64,000 bases of DNA from assembly GCA_027618835.1 (NCBI GenBank), contig JAQCHZ010000008.1, forward strand, positions 1 to 64,000. Direction: 5' to 3'. The notes beneath the pieces were generated by a model, which was given only the letters and a program-made list of their open reading frames with translations, ran no database searches and was not told the origin of the DNA. A program made the translations under genes and the position numbers. Positions 8,276 to 16,276 of this stretch are shown one piece after another (within the stretch, counting starts at the first letter, position 1; every line of letters begins with the position of its first letter). The stretch comes from Chloroflexota bacterium (GTDB lineage Bacteria; Chloroflexota; Dehalococcoidia; Lucifugimonadales; Lucifugimonadaceae).

Positions 8276-8452
8276 CGTTTACTCCATACATATATCGAAT
8301 TTAACGAAATCCAGAATACCGTAACCAGCGACCGTTCGAGGGTCTTTCTAGGGGGGGGATTTGCATGTTTATTAGCAGATTGCCGAATTTTGGTACACTC
8401 TCACTAAAAGATTGAAGGTGTTGCGGTGTTAGAGTTTGCCTGCAATTTGAGC

Positions 8453-8466
8453 ATGATTGAAATCAT
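8453..8466. promoter_or_regulatory. Perfect dyad upstream of the malic enzyme gene
   Basis: ATGATT-GA-AATCAT lies 92 bases 5' of the malic enzyme start, in the 282-base divergent gap between the leftward reductase gene and the rightward malic enzyme gene. It could be an operator. No regulator family is implied by the sequence. Confidence 0.3.
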
Positions 8467-8557
8467 CGTAAGTTCAACTTAGATTCGACGTTATTATTTC
8501 AGGCAATTTTGCACACGATTCTCGCAGTCTGAATAGCGATCTGGAGCGATAAAGAAC

Positions 8558-10015
8558 ATGGCAGTACGAACACCGGGCGTTGCATACAGCATCACGGTTC
8601 GATCCGAGTATCCGAATGTTCCGGGAATGCTAGGCAAGATCACTTCAGCGATCGGAGACGCAGGTGGCAGCGCCACGGGTGTCGATGTAGTTCAGACGTC
8701 GAAAGGTTCAATGGTTCGTGACTTCACCGTAAACACTTCAGGGCACGAACACGCGATCGAAATTGTCGACGCGATCAAGGCCGTACCGAATGTGAAAGTT
8801 CGTAGCGTTTCCGACCAGACGTTCTTGCTTCACGTCGGTGGAAAAATCGAGATGAGTTCTCGTGTGCCGGTTACTACTCGTGACGATATGTCGAAGGCAT
8901 ACACGCCGGGTGTTGGTCGAGTCTGCATGGCGATCCATGAAGATCCTGACGCTGTTTGGGCTCTAACGGGTAAGGGCAACACGATTGCTGTTGTTTCTGA
9001 CGGATCGGCAGTGCTGGGTCTTGGTGATATCGGTGCGGCAGCCTCGCTTCCGGTTATGGAAGGCAAGGCGCTGTTGTTTAAGGAGTTTGGCGGAGTCGAT
9101 GCTTGGCCAATTGTGCTCGATACTAACGACACTGAAGAAATTATCCAATTTGTGAAGGCGATCTCTCCGGGATTCGGCGGCATCAACCTTGAAGACATCA
9201 GTGCTCCTCGCTGCTTTGAGATCGAAGATCGTCTGCGAGCCGAGCTAGATATTCCTGTGTTCCACGACGATCAACACGGTACAGCCGTGGTTGTTCTGGC
9301 TGGACTCATAAATGCATTGAAGATTGTCGACAAGAAGCCTGCCGATTTGTCAGTTGTGGTTGCTGGAGTTGGTGCGGCGGGAACGGCTTGCACAAAAATT
9401 CTTCAGAGCTACGGCGTGAAGAATATCATTGGATATGACCGCCAGGGCGCGCTGGATCGAGGTCGAGACTACGGCGACAACACGATGAAAAAGTGGTTTG
9501 CCGATAACACGAACCCCGGCAATTTCACCGGTACGCTTGCTGAAGGACTGGTTGGCGCCGACATGCTGTTGGGTCTTGCGGGTCCGGGGCTGGTTACCAC
9601 CGAGCAGGTTTCGAAGATGGCGTCCGACGCCATCGTATTTGCCCTATCGAACCCAGATCCTGAAATTTGGCCAGAAGAAATCCCTGACAATGTTCGAGTT
9701 ATGGCAACGGGTCGTACTGACTATCCGAACCAGGTGAACAACTCGCTCTGCTTCCCAGGATTGTTCCGGGGTGTATTGGACGTTCGTGCATCGACAATCA
9801 ACGATGAAATGAAGATCGCCGCTGCGATAGCAATTGCGGGCGTGATTCCTGATTCGCACATATCTGAAGATTTCATCATTCCTAGCGTGTTCGACAAAAA
9901 CGTCGCCAAGAGAGTTTCTCGTGGAGTGGCTCAGGTGGCACAGGAAACCGGTGTGGCGAGACGTCGAAAGCGTCGTGGTGACGAGGTTTACGCAGCTTTC
10001 AAGACTCACCACTAA
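8558..10015 (+). CDS. NAD(P)-dependent malic enzyme with N-terminal ACT domain
   Basis: A 485-residue enzyme that oxidatively decarboxylates malate to pyruvate. Residues about 10-80 form an ACT-type regulatory domain, followed by the malic-enzyme N-terminal domain with YTPGVGRVC and the Lys in VMEGKALLFKEFGG. The metal-binding segment is EDISAPRCFEIEDRL, then FHDDQHGTA. The Rossmann domain carries VVAGVGAAGTACTKIL. An ACT domain implies allosteric control by a small ligand, perhaps an amino acid. The ATG has a distant GGAG. It is followed after 13 bases by the FAD oxidase gene, so the two are likely co-transcribed. Confidence 0.92.
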   Translation: MAVRTPGVAYSITVRSEYPNVPGMLGKITSAIGDAGGSATGVDVVQTSKGSMVRDFTVNTSGHEHAIEIVDAIKAVPNVKVRSVSDQTFLLHVGGKIEMSSRVPVTTRDDMSKAYTPGVGRVCMAIHEDPDAVWALTGKGNTIAVVSDGSAVLGLGDIGAAASLPVMEGKALLFKEFGGVDAWPIVLDTNDTEEIIQFVKAISPGFGGINLEDISAPRCFEIEDRLRAELDIPVFHDDQHGTAVVVLAGLINALKIVDKKPADLSVVVAGVGAAGTACTKILQSYGVKNIIGYDRQGALDRGRDYGDNTMKKWFADNTNPGNFTGTLAEGLVGADMLLGLAGPGLVTTEQVSKMASDAIVFALSNPDPEIWPEEIPDNVRVMATGRTDYPNQVNNSLCFPGLFRGVLDVRASTINDEMKIAAAIAIAGVIPDSHISEDFIIPSVFDKNVAKRVSRGVAQVAQETGVARRRKRRGDEVYAAFKTHH

Positions 10016-10028
10016 TCGGGCGAAATCG

Positions 10029-11129
10029 ATGAAGGTTGCGATAATTGGGGGCGGTGTAGCAGGCTGTGCGACAGCCTACTACCTTTCGAAAGATGGCCAT
10101 GAAGTAACGCTGTTCGAGCGAGATTCATTGGCATCGCACGCTTCGGGATTCGCTCTTGGCGGGATTAATCCCGTCATACTGGGTGCTCGAGAACCAGAGT
10201 ACAAGGCATTTTCGGACTACTCGATCGGCTTGCATCGCGGGTTGGCGTCTGAGCTAACCGAGGTTGTTGGTGGCGATCTTAATTTCGTTCGTAAACCATC
10301 GGTAAAGCTGGTTCGGGATGAAGCTGAAGCCGCCGAGTTGCGCTTGGTTTACGAGGCGCACGCCACCGAATTTGGCTACGATATGCGGTGGCTGGGACTG
10401 GGTGAGCTAAGCCATATTGATGCGCGGATTACTACCGACGTTATTGGCGGGTTGTACATTGGCGAGGCGTTCGAGCTCGATCCTTACAAGCTGGCTCTTT
10501 CTCTTTGGCAAGCGGCTGAAAGTCGTGGTGCTCAAATGGTGAATCGGGAAGTTTCTGAGATTTCTGTGGTAGGAAATCGTGTAACGGGTGTTGTTACCGA
10601 AGGGGGCGTGTTTGAAGCAGGCGCAGTGGTCGCCGCTGCTGGACCTTGGAGCGGCGGGCTACTAGGTGCACTTGGAATCGACGTTCCGGTGTCACCTTTA
10701 CGTGGTCAGATCATTCGACTTGATGCGCCGTCGCCTCCGATGATGCTATCTCTATGGTGGGATCACGACTACGCAACCACGAAGTCGGACGGTCTGACGT
10801 GGATCGGAACTACGGAAGAGGAAGTCGGATTCGACGATCGGATCACGGACGAGGGTCGGGATCGAATCATCGCTTCCGCGGTGTCGATACTGCCTTATTT
10901 GGAAGATGCCCAACTTGTGCAGCAGACGGCGTGTTTGCGTCCGATGACGCCCGACAAGATGCCGATTATCGACGGCTCAGTTGGTATCGAGGGTTTGGTG
11001 GTATCGACAGGCGGTGGTCTGCAGGGAATCGCGCTTGGGCCGGGGATGGGTATTGCTACGGCTGCTTTGGTGAGTGGGGAAGATTCGCCGGTCGAGGTGA
11101 GCGCGTTTTCGCTCGGTAGGTTCGCGTAG
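10029..11129 (+). CDS. FAD-dependent oxidoreductase (D-amino acid/glycine oxidase family)
   Basis: A 366-residue DAO-family flavoprotein. It opens with the dinucleotide motif VAIIGGGVAGCATAYYLS and an acidic residue at the end of the second strand (TLFERD). It has the mid-domain GAVVAAAGPWSGGL and the C-terminal FAD-contact segment STGGGLQGIALGPGMG. Such enzymes oxidise amines such as glycine, sarcosine or D-amino acids to imines. The start at 10029 avoids overlap with malic enzyme, and the Rossmann motif starts immediately after it. The substrate is unknown. Confidence 0.85.
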   Translation: MKVAIIGGGVAGCATAYYLSKDGHEVTLFERDSLASHASGFALGGINPVILGAREPEYKAFSDYSIGLHRGLASELTEVVGGDLNFVRKPSVKLVRDEAEAAELRLVYEAHATEFGYDMRWLGLGELSHIDARITTDVIGGLYIGEAFELDPYKLALSLWQAAESRGAQMVNREVSEISVVGNRVTGVVTEGGVFEAGAVVAAAGPWSGGLLGALGIDVPVSPLRGQIIRLDAPSPPMMLSLWWDHDYATTKSDGLTWIGTTEEEVGFDDRITDEGRDRIIASAVSILPYLEDAQLVQQTACLRPMTPDKMPIIDGSVGIEGLVVSTGGGLQGIALGPGMGIATAALVSGEDSPVEVSAFSLGRFA

Positions 11130-11317
11130 AGTCGGGTTTTCTTGGTAGGGGGCGATTGTTTCTTTGCTCGCCTGAGTTCGTGGATTCGATATCGGAAAGC
11201 CGCGATTTTGCGCGGGAAATCTGGAAACTCGTGTCTGGCTAATTATTCGTCAGTTGCTTTGGGGCGACTTCAATTTCTTTTTCGTTTAGAACAAACATAC
11301 GACGTGTCGTTGAGCAG

Positions 11318-11911
11318 GTGACGCGCGCTCCGGGGAATACTGGATTTGGTATTGACGCTGAATCGCGGCAGATGGCGTTCGAACTGGAGCAGAAACCGGT
11401 AGGTAAGCCGACTGTTGAGGCTGTCGATCTGTTGATTCAGGCAACTTTTGATGAGCACCAGCCGGGTCTATCGTTGCCGTCGGTTCGGGTTTCAGCTCGG
11501 ATGCGTAGAACGCTCGGTTCGTACATGCCTTCTCGCAAGCAGATTGCGATTTCTTCCCGATTGCTGGCCATGGGTGATGAGAACGATATTCGACAGGTTG
11601 TGCTTCACGAGGTGGCGCACGCGATTGTTCATGATCGGTGGGGCGATAAACCGAGTGCACACGGTCGAGAATTTCGATCAGTTTGCAACGAGATTGGTGC
11701 GAAGCCTCGACGGTTTGTCGATGTCACCACTGGCGAGTGGCAGTCGCAAATTCGTTATCTATCTAAGTGCGGGCATTGCAAGGTGTTGATCGTTCGCAAA
11801 CGACGAATGCGGTCGGTTAAGTGTATCTGTGGGTTGAAGCTGTATCCGCAATCGTGGCGAGCCGTTGCGCCCGCCGAGGGCGGCGACGCTGGCGACTGGG
11901 TGATGCTGTAG
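11318..11911 (+). CDS. SprT-like zinc metalloprotease-fold protein
   Basis: A 197-residue SprT/Spartan-like protein. The zinc motif HEVAH (in VLHEVAHAIVHDRWG) is followed by a third ligand region around AHGREF. A C-terminal treble-clef zinc ribbon contains CGHC and a later CICG. The domain layout (SprT core plus zinc ribbon) is that of the bacterial SprT family, related to DNA-protein crosslink proteases; the bacterial role is unclear. Start is uncertain between GTG at 11318 and ATG at 11372; neither has a strong ribosome site. No conserved neighbour is evident. Confidence 0.8.
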   Translation: MTRAPGNTGFGIDAESRQMAFELEQKPVGKPTVEAVDLLIQATFDEHQPGLSLPSVRVSARMRRTLGSYMPSRKQIAISSRLLAMGDENDIRQVVLHEVAHAIVHDRWGDKPSAHGREFRSVCNEIGAKPRRFVDVTTGEWQSQIRYLSKCGHCKVLIVRKRRMRSVKCICGLKLYPQSWRAVAPAEGGDAGDWVML

Positions 11912-12054
11912 AGAGCGTTGAGAAGGAAACTCATAAACACAAAAAAGCCAATTACGAACGATACGATTGAAAATATTGACAGTGCCGTTACGAACACGGC
12001 GATTCGTTTGTTTTGGTGTCGAGATTTATGGGGGTAGCCCGCTCCCATTTCCAC
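11755..12054 (-). CDS. Possible small membrane protein overlapping the SprT gene tail
   Basis: A 99-residue frame. Residues about 18-48 form an uninterrupted hydrophobic stretch (for example IAVFVTALSIFSIVSFVIG) behind a basic N-terminus with several His and Lys, as in a genuine inner-membrane anchor. The C-terminal half lies antisense to the last 157 bases of the SprT-like gene and looks like shadow sequence. The real gene may therefore be shorter or truncated. No family recognised. Confidence 0.35.
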   Translation of the reverse strand: MEMGAGYPHKSRHQNKRIAVFVTALSIFSIVSFVIGFFVFMSFLLNALYSITQSPASPPSAGATARHDCGYSFNPQIHLTDRIRRLRTINTLQCPHLDR

Positions 12055-12400
12055 TGGTTCGCCGTAACCCTCAAATATCGTGCGTACTAGAGCGCTAGAC
12101 GATTGTTGTAGTGAACAGTGTCCATGCGGTCACCAGCGATGATTTGTCATGCTCAAAATCTGTATCTAATAGCAATAGTGAGAAACCTAGAACACTCACC
12201 GATAAAGAACTCGATCGGTCGGAAGCTTTAATTAGCCCTTTTCACGCTTGTGGTGAAGAGGGGGTTAGTGCGTTTAATCCAGATTCATTTTCGTATGTCG
12301 TATCGAAATCTTAGTTGATTATTGGGCAAGGGCAGAGGTTAGTGTCGTCAGGACAATTGTCGTGCTTTACGGGTGTTGAGTGTCGTCCTTCAGGATATCG
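12055..12400. other. Intergenic region without a supported gene
   Basis: A 67-codon GTG frame at 12111-12314 is Ser-rich and matches nothing I recognise. It has no clear ribosome site. No repeats or strong hairpins were seen before the R2 element at 12424. Confidence 0.5.
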
Positions 12401-12754
12401 TCAGTCTGCTTCCCACATTGCCGCATCATCCTGAGCCCCGTCGAAGGGTCGGGGTACGGGGCGAGGTGTCCGCTGAGAATATGAGCGAGCTAGAGCCGGC
12501 AGAAGGTCGAATCGATTGGCGATCAGAGCTTCTTTCTTTGCCCGACTCCAGCCTTTGACCTGTCGTTCTGCGCTAAATGCCAACGACATGGGCGGGAAGT
12601 CTTGAGTGAATACAACGTTCACGGGTAGCCTCGATGATGTCCAATGTCCGCCTAAACCGATTTGGTGTGTTTTGATTCGGTATTCGAGATTTGTTGTGGA
12701 TCCCGTGTAGTACGAGCCGTAGGCACATTCGAGGATGTAGAGGTAGGCGGTCAT
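12401..12754 (-). CDS. GIY-YIG domain protein (UPF0213 type)
   Basis: A 117-residue protein. Residues 1-85 form a single GIY-YIG nuclease fold: YLYILEC, YYTGSTTNLEYRI with the conserved Tyr and Arg, and the Glu in SAERQVKGWSRAKK. Stand-alone domains of this type are common, but their substrate is generally unknown; nucleic-acid cleavage or repair is inferred. The last 25-30 residues are not family sequence. They include codons provided by an R2 repeat copy (12424-12448), which suggests the repeat inserted into or extended the 3' end. Confidence 0.82.
   Translation of the reverse strand: MTAYLYILECAYGSYYTGSTTNLEYRIKTHQIGLGGHWTSSRLPVNVVFTQDFPPMSLAFSAERQVKGWSRAKKEALIANRFDLLPALARSYSQRTPRPVPRPFDGAQDDAAMWEAD
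12424..12448 (-). repeat. Short repeat R2, inverted copy inside a gene end
   Basis: catcatcctgagccccgtcgaaggg is the reverse complement of the R2 copies at 4133 and 12837. It lies within the reading frame of the GIY-YIG gene and encodes the residues around PFDGAQDDA near its C-terminus. Confidence 0.8.
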
Positions 12755-12836
12755 GTAGCTTGGTTCTGATTGGTGGAGATGCGTCTACGCTACTTGCGGT
12801 GATGGCTGATATGGAAGTTGTCGTGGCAGGGCGTGA

Positions 12837-12861
12837 CCCTTCGACGGGGCTCAGGGTGATG
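12837..12861 (+). repeat. Short repeat R2, third copy
   Basis: cccttcgacggggctcagggtgatg. It lies about 390 bases from the inverted copy at 12424. The stretch 12755-13020 holds no gene I can support. Confidence 0.75.
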
Positions 12862-13021
12862 CTGGAAGGAGTGTTGGCGAGGACCTACGGCTCGGTTCCT
12901 AGCCTATTGAATTCCCGAGCAGTCGAACCCGGAACTTCGACCATCCGGTTACGGGTCGATATGTTAATGTGGCAACGTTGTGATTAATGTTGGTTGGTGG
13001 TAGTTTTAGTAGTTAAGAACA

Positions 13022-13175
13022 GAATATTTGTGGGCCTTTAAATCCAGTCCAGTGAGGCTGGCAAGGGAATCCGCTTAGAACGCCTCTGCTTGCTCGAATG
13101 CTGCACGGGTCTCTTCGCACACATGTCACGCATAGCGCGGCTTCGATCCTTGTCAGCAGGCAAGGATTTTTTTGT
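13022..13175 (+). promoter_or_regulatory. PyrR-dependent transcription attenuator of the pyr operon
   Basis: The segment 13035-13067 carries the PyrR-binding stem-loop: cctttaa-atCCAG...gtgaggCTGGcaaggg, with the family's conserved tcc.gtgaggct core. The CAAGG at 13062-13066 can pair with CCTTG at 13148-13152, the 5' arm of the downstream terminator, giving an antiterminator. By the known PyrR mechanism, UMP-bound PyrR stabilises the binding loop, frees the terminator arm and stops transcription. It lies about 110 bases upstream of pyrR. Confidence 0.88.
13146..13173 (+). terminator. Attenuator terminator of the pyr leader
   Basis: Stem ATCCTTG (13146-13152)/CAAGGAT (13161-13167) has an 8-base loop and is followed by at least six T. 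It is the regulated terminator of the PyrR attenuator. Confidence 0.88.
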
Positions 13176-13185
13176 GGGTATTTTT

Positions 13186-13258
13186 AGTCCGGGCGTGCTT
13201 TCGCACTTGGGACTTATCTCCCCCCGCTAACTCCCTCGATCCGGGGGAGGATCTGACC
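13186..13258 (+). repeat. Dual-hairpin intergenic repeat, copy 6, in the pyr leader
   Basis: Hairpin 1 is GTGC-TTTC-GCAC (13195-13206), a fifth distinct but self-complementary stem. Hairpin 2 is imperfect, ctccc...gggag (13231-13249). It sits between the attenuator terminator and the pyrR start, so it is transcribed only when the attenuator is read through. Confidence 0.75.
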
Positions 13259-13283
13259 GGCCTACGCTGACGATGGAGCGCAT

Positions 13284-13826
13284 GTGACGAACGAGATGGA
13301 GAGAGTTCTGCTTACGCAGGACGATATTAGAAGGGCGATGACGAGGATTTCTCACGAGATTCTCGAACAAAATCGTGCTTCCTCCGATCTTGTATTAGTT
13401 GGCCTGCAGACCCGCGGTGTTCACATCGCAAAGCGTCTCGCCGACAGCATCGAACGCATCGAGGGCTTTAGGCCCATCGTAGGCACTCTTGATCCTCGTT
13501 TGTGGCGAGACGACCCGGAAGTGGCTTCAGGCCAACCTTTGATGCCATCTGATATTCCTGAGGGCGTAGGCGGCAAGCCGGTAGTGATAGTCGATGACGT
13601 TCTCTACACCGGTCGCACGATTAGGGCAGCCATGGAAGCACTTCTCGACTTCGGCAGGGCGAGTCGAATTCAACTAGCGGTACTCGTTGATCGTGGTCAC
13701 CGAGAATTGCCAATCAGGCCAGATTTCACAGGTAAAAACATTCCCACTGCCCGCGGCGAGCGCGTACAGGTTCGGATCACGGAAATTGACGGTGATGACG
13801 CCGTTGTACTGGGACGTGAAGGCTAA
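13284..13826 (+). CDS. pyrR: Bifunctional pyr operon regulator / uracil phosphoribosyltransferase
   Basis: A 180-residue PyrR. The PRPP-binding motif VVIVDDVLYTGRTIRAAM lies near residues 95-115. The N-terminal QDDIRRAMTRISHEIL and the LVGLQTRGVHIAKRLA segment are characteristic. It binds the operon leader RNA in a UMP-dependent way and can convert uracil plus PRPP to UMP. The GTG start at 13284 is preceded by GGAG. Its stop overlaps the pyrB ATG by one base (taATG), indicating translational coupling. It is the first gene of pyrR-pyrB-pyrC-carA-carB. Confidence 0.95.
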   Translation: MTNEMERVLLTQDDIRRAMTRISHEILEQNRASSDLVLVGLQTRGVHIAKRLADSIERIEGFRPIVGTLDPRLWRDDPEVASGQPLMPSDIPEGVGGKPVVIVDDVLYTGRTIRAAMEALLDFGRASRIQLAVLVDRGHRELPIRPDFTGKNIPTARGERVQVRITEIDGDDAVVLGREG

Positions 13827-14896
13827 TGACAAACCCAACGACAGCTGCCGGAAACAACCCCGCAGGCGAATCCTCGAACGACGCTTCGGAAGAAATGTTT
13901 GTAGCACCTCGTCAGCACTTGCTGGATCTGGATGATCTTTCGGTTGGTGAAATAAACGATCTTCTCGACAGTGCAGAAGGCATGCTCGAAATAACGGGCA
14001 GGGACATTCGAAAGACACCTGCGCTTCGTGGCAAAACGATTATCACTTTGTTCTTCGAGAACTCGACTCGCACACGGGTGTCGTTCGAACAGGCAGGCAA
14101 GATTCTTGGCGCTGACGTGATCAACGTCACGGCTTCGACAAGCAGTGTGAGCAAGGGTGAATCACTTCTCAATACTGTGAAGACGTTGCAGGCGATGAAG
14201 ATCGACGCCTTGGTCGTAAGGCACCCGCACTCTGGTGCGCCGTACTTCATATCGAACCATACTGACGCATCGGTTGTGAATGCTGGTGATGGCATGCACG
14301 CTCACCCAACACAGTCGTTATTGGATCTGTTTACTGTTCGAAACAACATTGGCGATATGGCTGGCAAGAAGATCGCAATTGTTGGTGATGTTCTCTATAG
14401 CAGGGTTGCACGGTCGGACATCTTAGCGTTCCAGAAGATGGGCGCAGAAGTAACGATCTCGTGTCCAAATACGCTAATACCTGACGAATGGACGCTGGGT
14501 TCTACGCTTGGCGACGAGACTGGATTCGGTGGTCTGAAGCTGGCACGAAACGTCGAAGAGGCGGTTGATTCGGCAGACGTCGTTATGGCTCTTCGGATTC
14601 AGCAGGAACGACAGGATGCGGGTCACTTGCCTAGCTTGCGAGAGTACTCCGACCGATGGGGAATCAACGCAAAGCGAATGGCGCTGGCGAACGACGGAGC
14701 GTTGTTGATGCATCCGGGTCCGATGAACGAGGGTGTTGAGATTTCGAGCGAGGTTGCTCACGGCGCACAAAGCGTTGTTGAGGAACAAGTGCGCAACGCT
14801 GTGGCGGTTCGCATGGCGGTTTTGTACACGCTTTGCGCTCCGGGTAAATCGTCCCGAATCGGCGGCAGCGAATCTAATAGCGGTAACGAAGCCTAG
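13826..14896 (+). CDS. pyrB: Aspartate carbamoyltransferase catalytic subunit
   Basis: Catalyses carbamoyl phosphate plus aspartate to carbamoyl aspartate, the committed step of pyrimidine synthesis. It is 356 residues, with an N-terminal extension of about 30 hydrophilic residues (NPTTAAGNNPAGESSND) beyond the usual start. The carbamoyl-phosphate motif is NSTRTRVSFE, followed by SKGES, the HPHSGAPYF segment and GMHAHPTQSLLD. The aspartate loop around LRIQQERQDA is intact. No pyrI follows, so a simple catalytic trimer, perhaps associating with dihydroorotase, is likely. Confidence 0.95.
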   Translation: MTNPTTAAGNNPAGESSNDASEEMFVAPRQHLLDLDDLSVGEINDLLDSAEGMLEITGRDIRKTPALRGKTIITLFFENSTRTRVSFEQAGKILGADVINVTASTSSVSKGESLLNTVKTLQAMKIDALVVRHPHSGAPYFISNHTDASVVNAGDGMHAHPTQSLLDLFTVRNNIGDMAGKKIAIVGDVLYSRVARSDILAFQKMGAEVTISCPNTLIPDEWTLGSTLGDETGFGGLKLARNVEEAVDSADVVMALRIQQERQDAGHLPSLREYSDRWGINAKRMALANDGALLMHPGPMNEGVEISSEVAHGAQSVVEEQVRNAVAVRMAVLYTLCAPGKSSRIGGSESNSGNEA

Positions 14897-14914
14897 TTTA
14901 GAAGGAATACGCAT

Positions 14915-16276
14915 TTGGCAGCCAGAAAACTGGCAATAACGGGTGGCAGAGTGATTGATCCCGCTCAGGGAATCGATCGAATCGCTGACGTCCTTATTTC
15001 AAACGGCAAGATCGACGAGGTGACTGCTGGGACGACTGGTAGCGCGCCAGATGGGTACGAGCATATTGACGCTTCGGGCAAGATTGTTTCGCCGGGTTTT
15101 GTCGATCTTCACACTCATCTTCGCGATCCCGGTCAAGAGTGGAAAGAGACGATTGTCACCGGCACTCGTGCCGCTGCTTTCGGCGGGTTCACAACGATAA
15201 GTGCCATGCCGAATACCGACCCTGTCCAGGATTCTGCTGCAGTAGTTGACGACGTGATGAGACGCTCGGCTGCCGACGGTTTGATTCGGGTGCTGCCTAT
15301 CGGTGCGATTTCGATTGGCCAGAAGGGCAAGCAACTTGCTCCGATGGGCGAGCTTGCAAATTCGGGCGTGATCGGCTTCTCCGACGATGGGAACCCGGTT
15401 ACTGATGCGAACCTTATGCGACAGGCGTTGTCGTATTCGGTGGAGCTCGGGCTTCCGATCATCAACCATGCCGAGGATAAGAAGATCGGTGCGGGCGGAG
15501 TGATGAGCGCCGGCACGGTTGCCACCCGACTCGGACTTGCGGGCGTTCCTGCCGAAGCCGAAACGGCGATGGTCGCACGTGATTTGAATCTTGCTGCTCT
15601 GACCAAGGCTCGACTGCACATTCCTCATATTTCGACTGCTGGATCGCTGATTGCATTGCGCACCGCGAAAGAGAGTGGAGTAGATGTCACCGCTGAAGTG
15701 ACTCCACATCACCTTACATTGAGCGACGAATGGGTTTACGGCTTGAAGGGCGTGGTTCCAACAACGGTTGGACCTGAGGCTTACGACACCAACACTAAGG
15801 TGAATCCGCCGCTTCGAAGCAGGGCTGATGTCGAAGCTGTGATCGATGCTGTGAGTGAAGGTCTGATCGACATTATTGCGACCGATCACGCTCCACATGC
15901 GGCTACGGACAAGGTGTGCACATATAACGAAGCTGCCCACGGGATTAATGTGCTGGAAACGGCGTTCTCGTCGGTGTTCCAACTAGTGGATGCTGGGAAG
16001 ATTTCGGTCGTTCGTTTGATCGAATCGCTAACGTCGGGTCCGGCTACGATCTTGCGCAAAGATATCGGCTCTCTGAAAAAGGGATTCTCGGCTGACGTGG
16101 TTGTTATCGACCCCGGCAGTAAGTGGATTGTGAATCCAGAGCAGTTCGAATCGAAGAGTGTGAATAGTCCGCTTGCTGGTGTGGAGCTTACGGGTCGTGT
16201 TGTGACAACGATTTATCAAGGAGAGACCGTGTTCGATCTCAGTGACGTGGTTGCGAGTGCTGGAGCTAAACAATGA
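14915..16276 (+). CDS. pyrC: Dihydroorotase (class I)
   Basis: A 453-residue zinc amidohydrolase closing carbamoyl aspartate to dihydroorotate. The metal-binding HTHLRDPG lies in the first quarter, ISAMPNTDP follows, and ATDHAPHA near residue 325 carries the catalytic Asp. This is the long class I type usually encoded next to pyrB. The TTG start at 14915 is supported by GAAGGA eight bases upstream. Its TGA stop overlaps the carA ATG (ATGA). Confidence 0.95.
   Translation: MAARKLAITGGRVIDPAQGIDRIADVLISNGKIDEVTAGTTGSAPDGYEHIDASGKIVSPGFVDLHTHLRDPGQEWKETIVTGTRAAAFGGFTTISAMPNTDPVQDSAAVVDDVMRRSAADGLIRVLPIGAISIGQKGKQLAPMGELANSGVIGFSDDGNPVTDANLMRQALSYSVELGLPIINHAEDKKIGAGGVMSAGTVATRLGLAGVPAEAETAMVARDLNLAALTKARLHIPHISTAGSLIALRTAKESGVDVTAEVTPHHLTLSDEWVYGLKGVVPTTVGPEAYDTNTKVNPPLRSRADVEAVIDAVSEGLIDIIATDHAPHAATDKVCTYNEAAHGINVLETAFSSVFQLVDAGKISVVRLIESLTSGPATILRKDIGSLKKGFSADVVVIDPGSKWIVNPEQFESKSVNSPLAGVELTGRVVTTIYQGETVFDLSDVVASAGAKQ

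Noticed and set aside
12895-12965. tRNA-like minus-strand segment (tcgaacccgg ... gaccatccggttacgggtc)
   Set aside because: The T-arm has a mismatch and an 8-base loop, the anticodon arm has an oversized loop, and no acceptor stem closes it.
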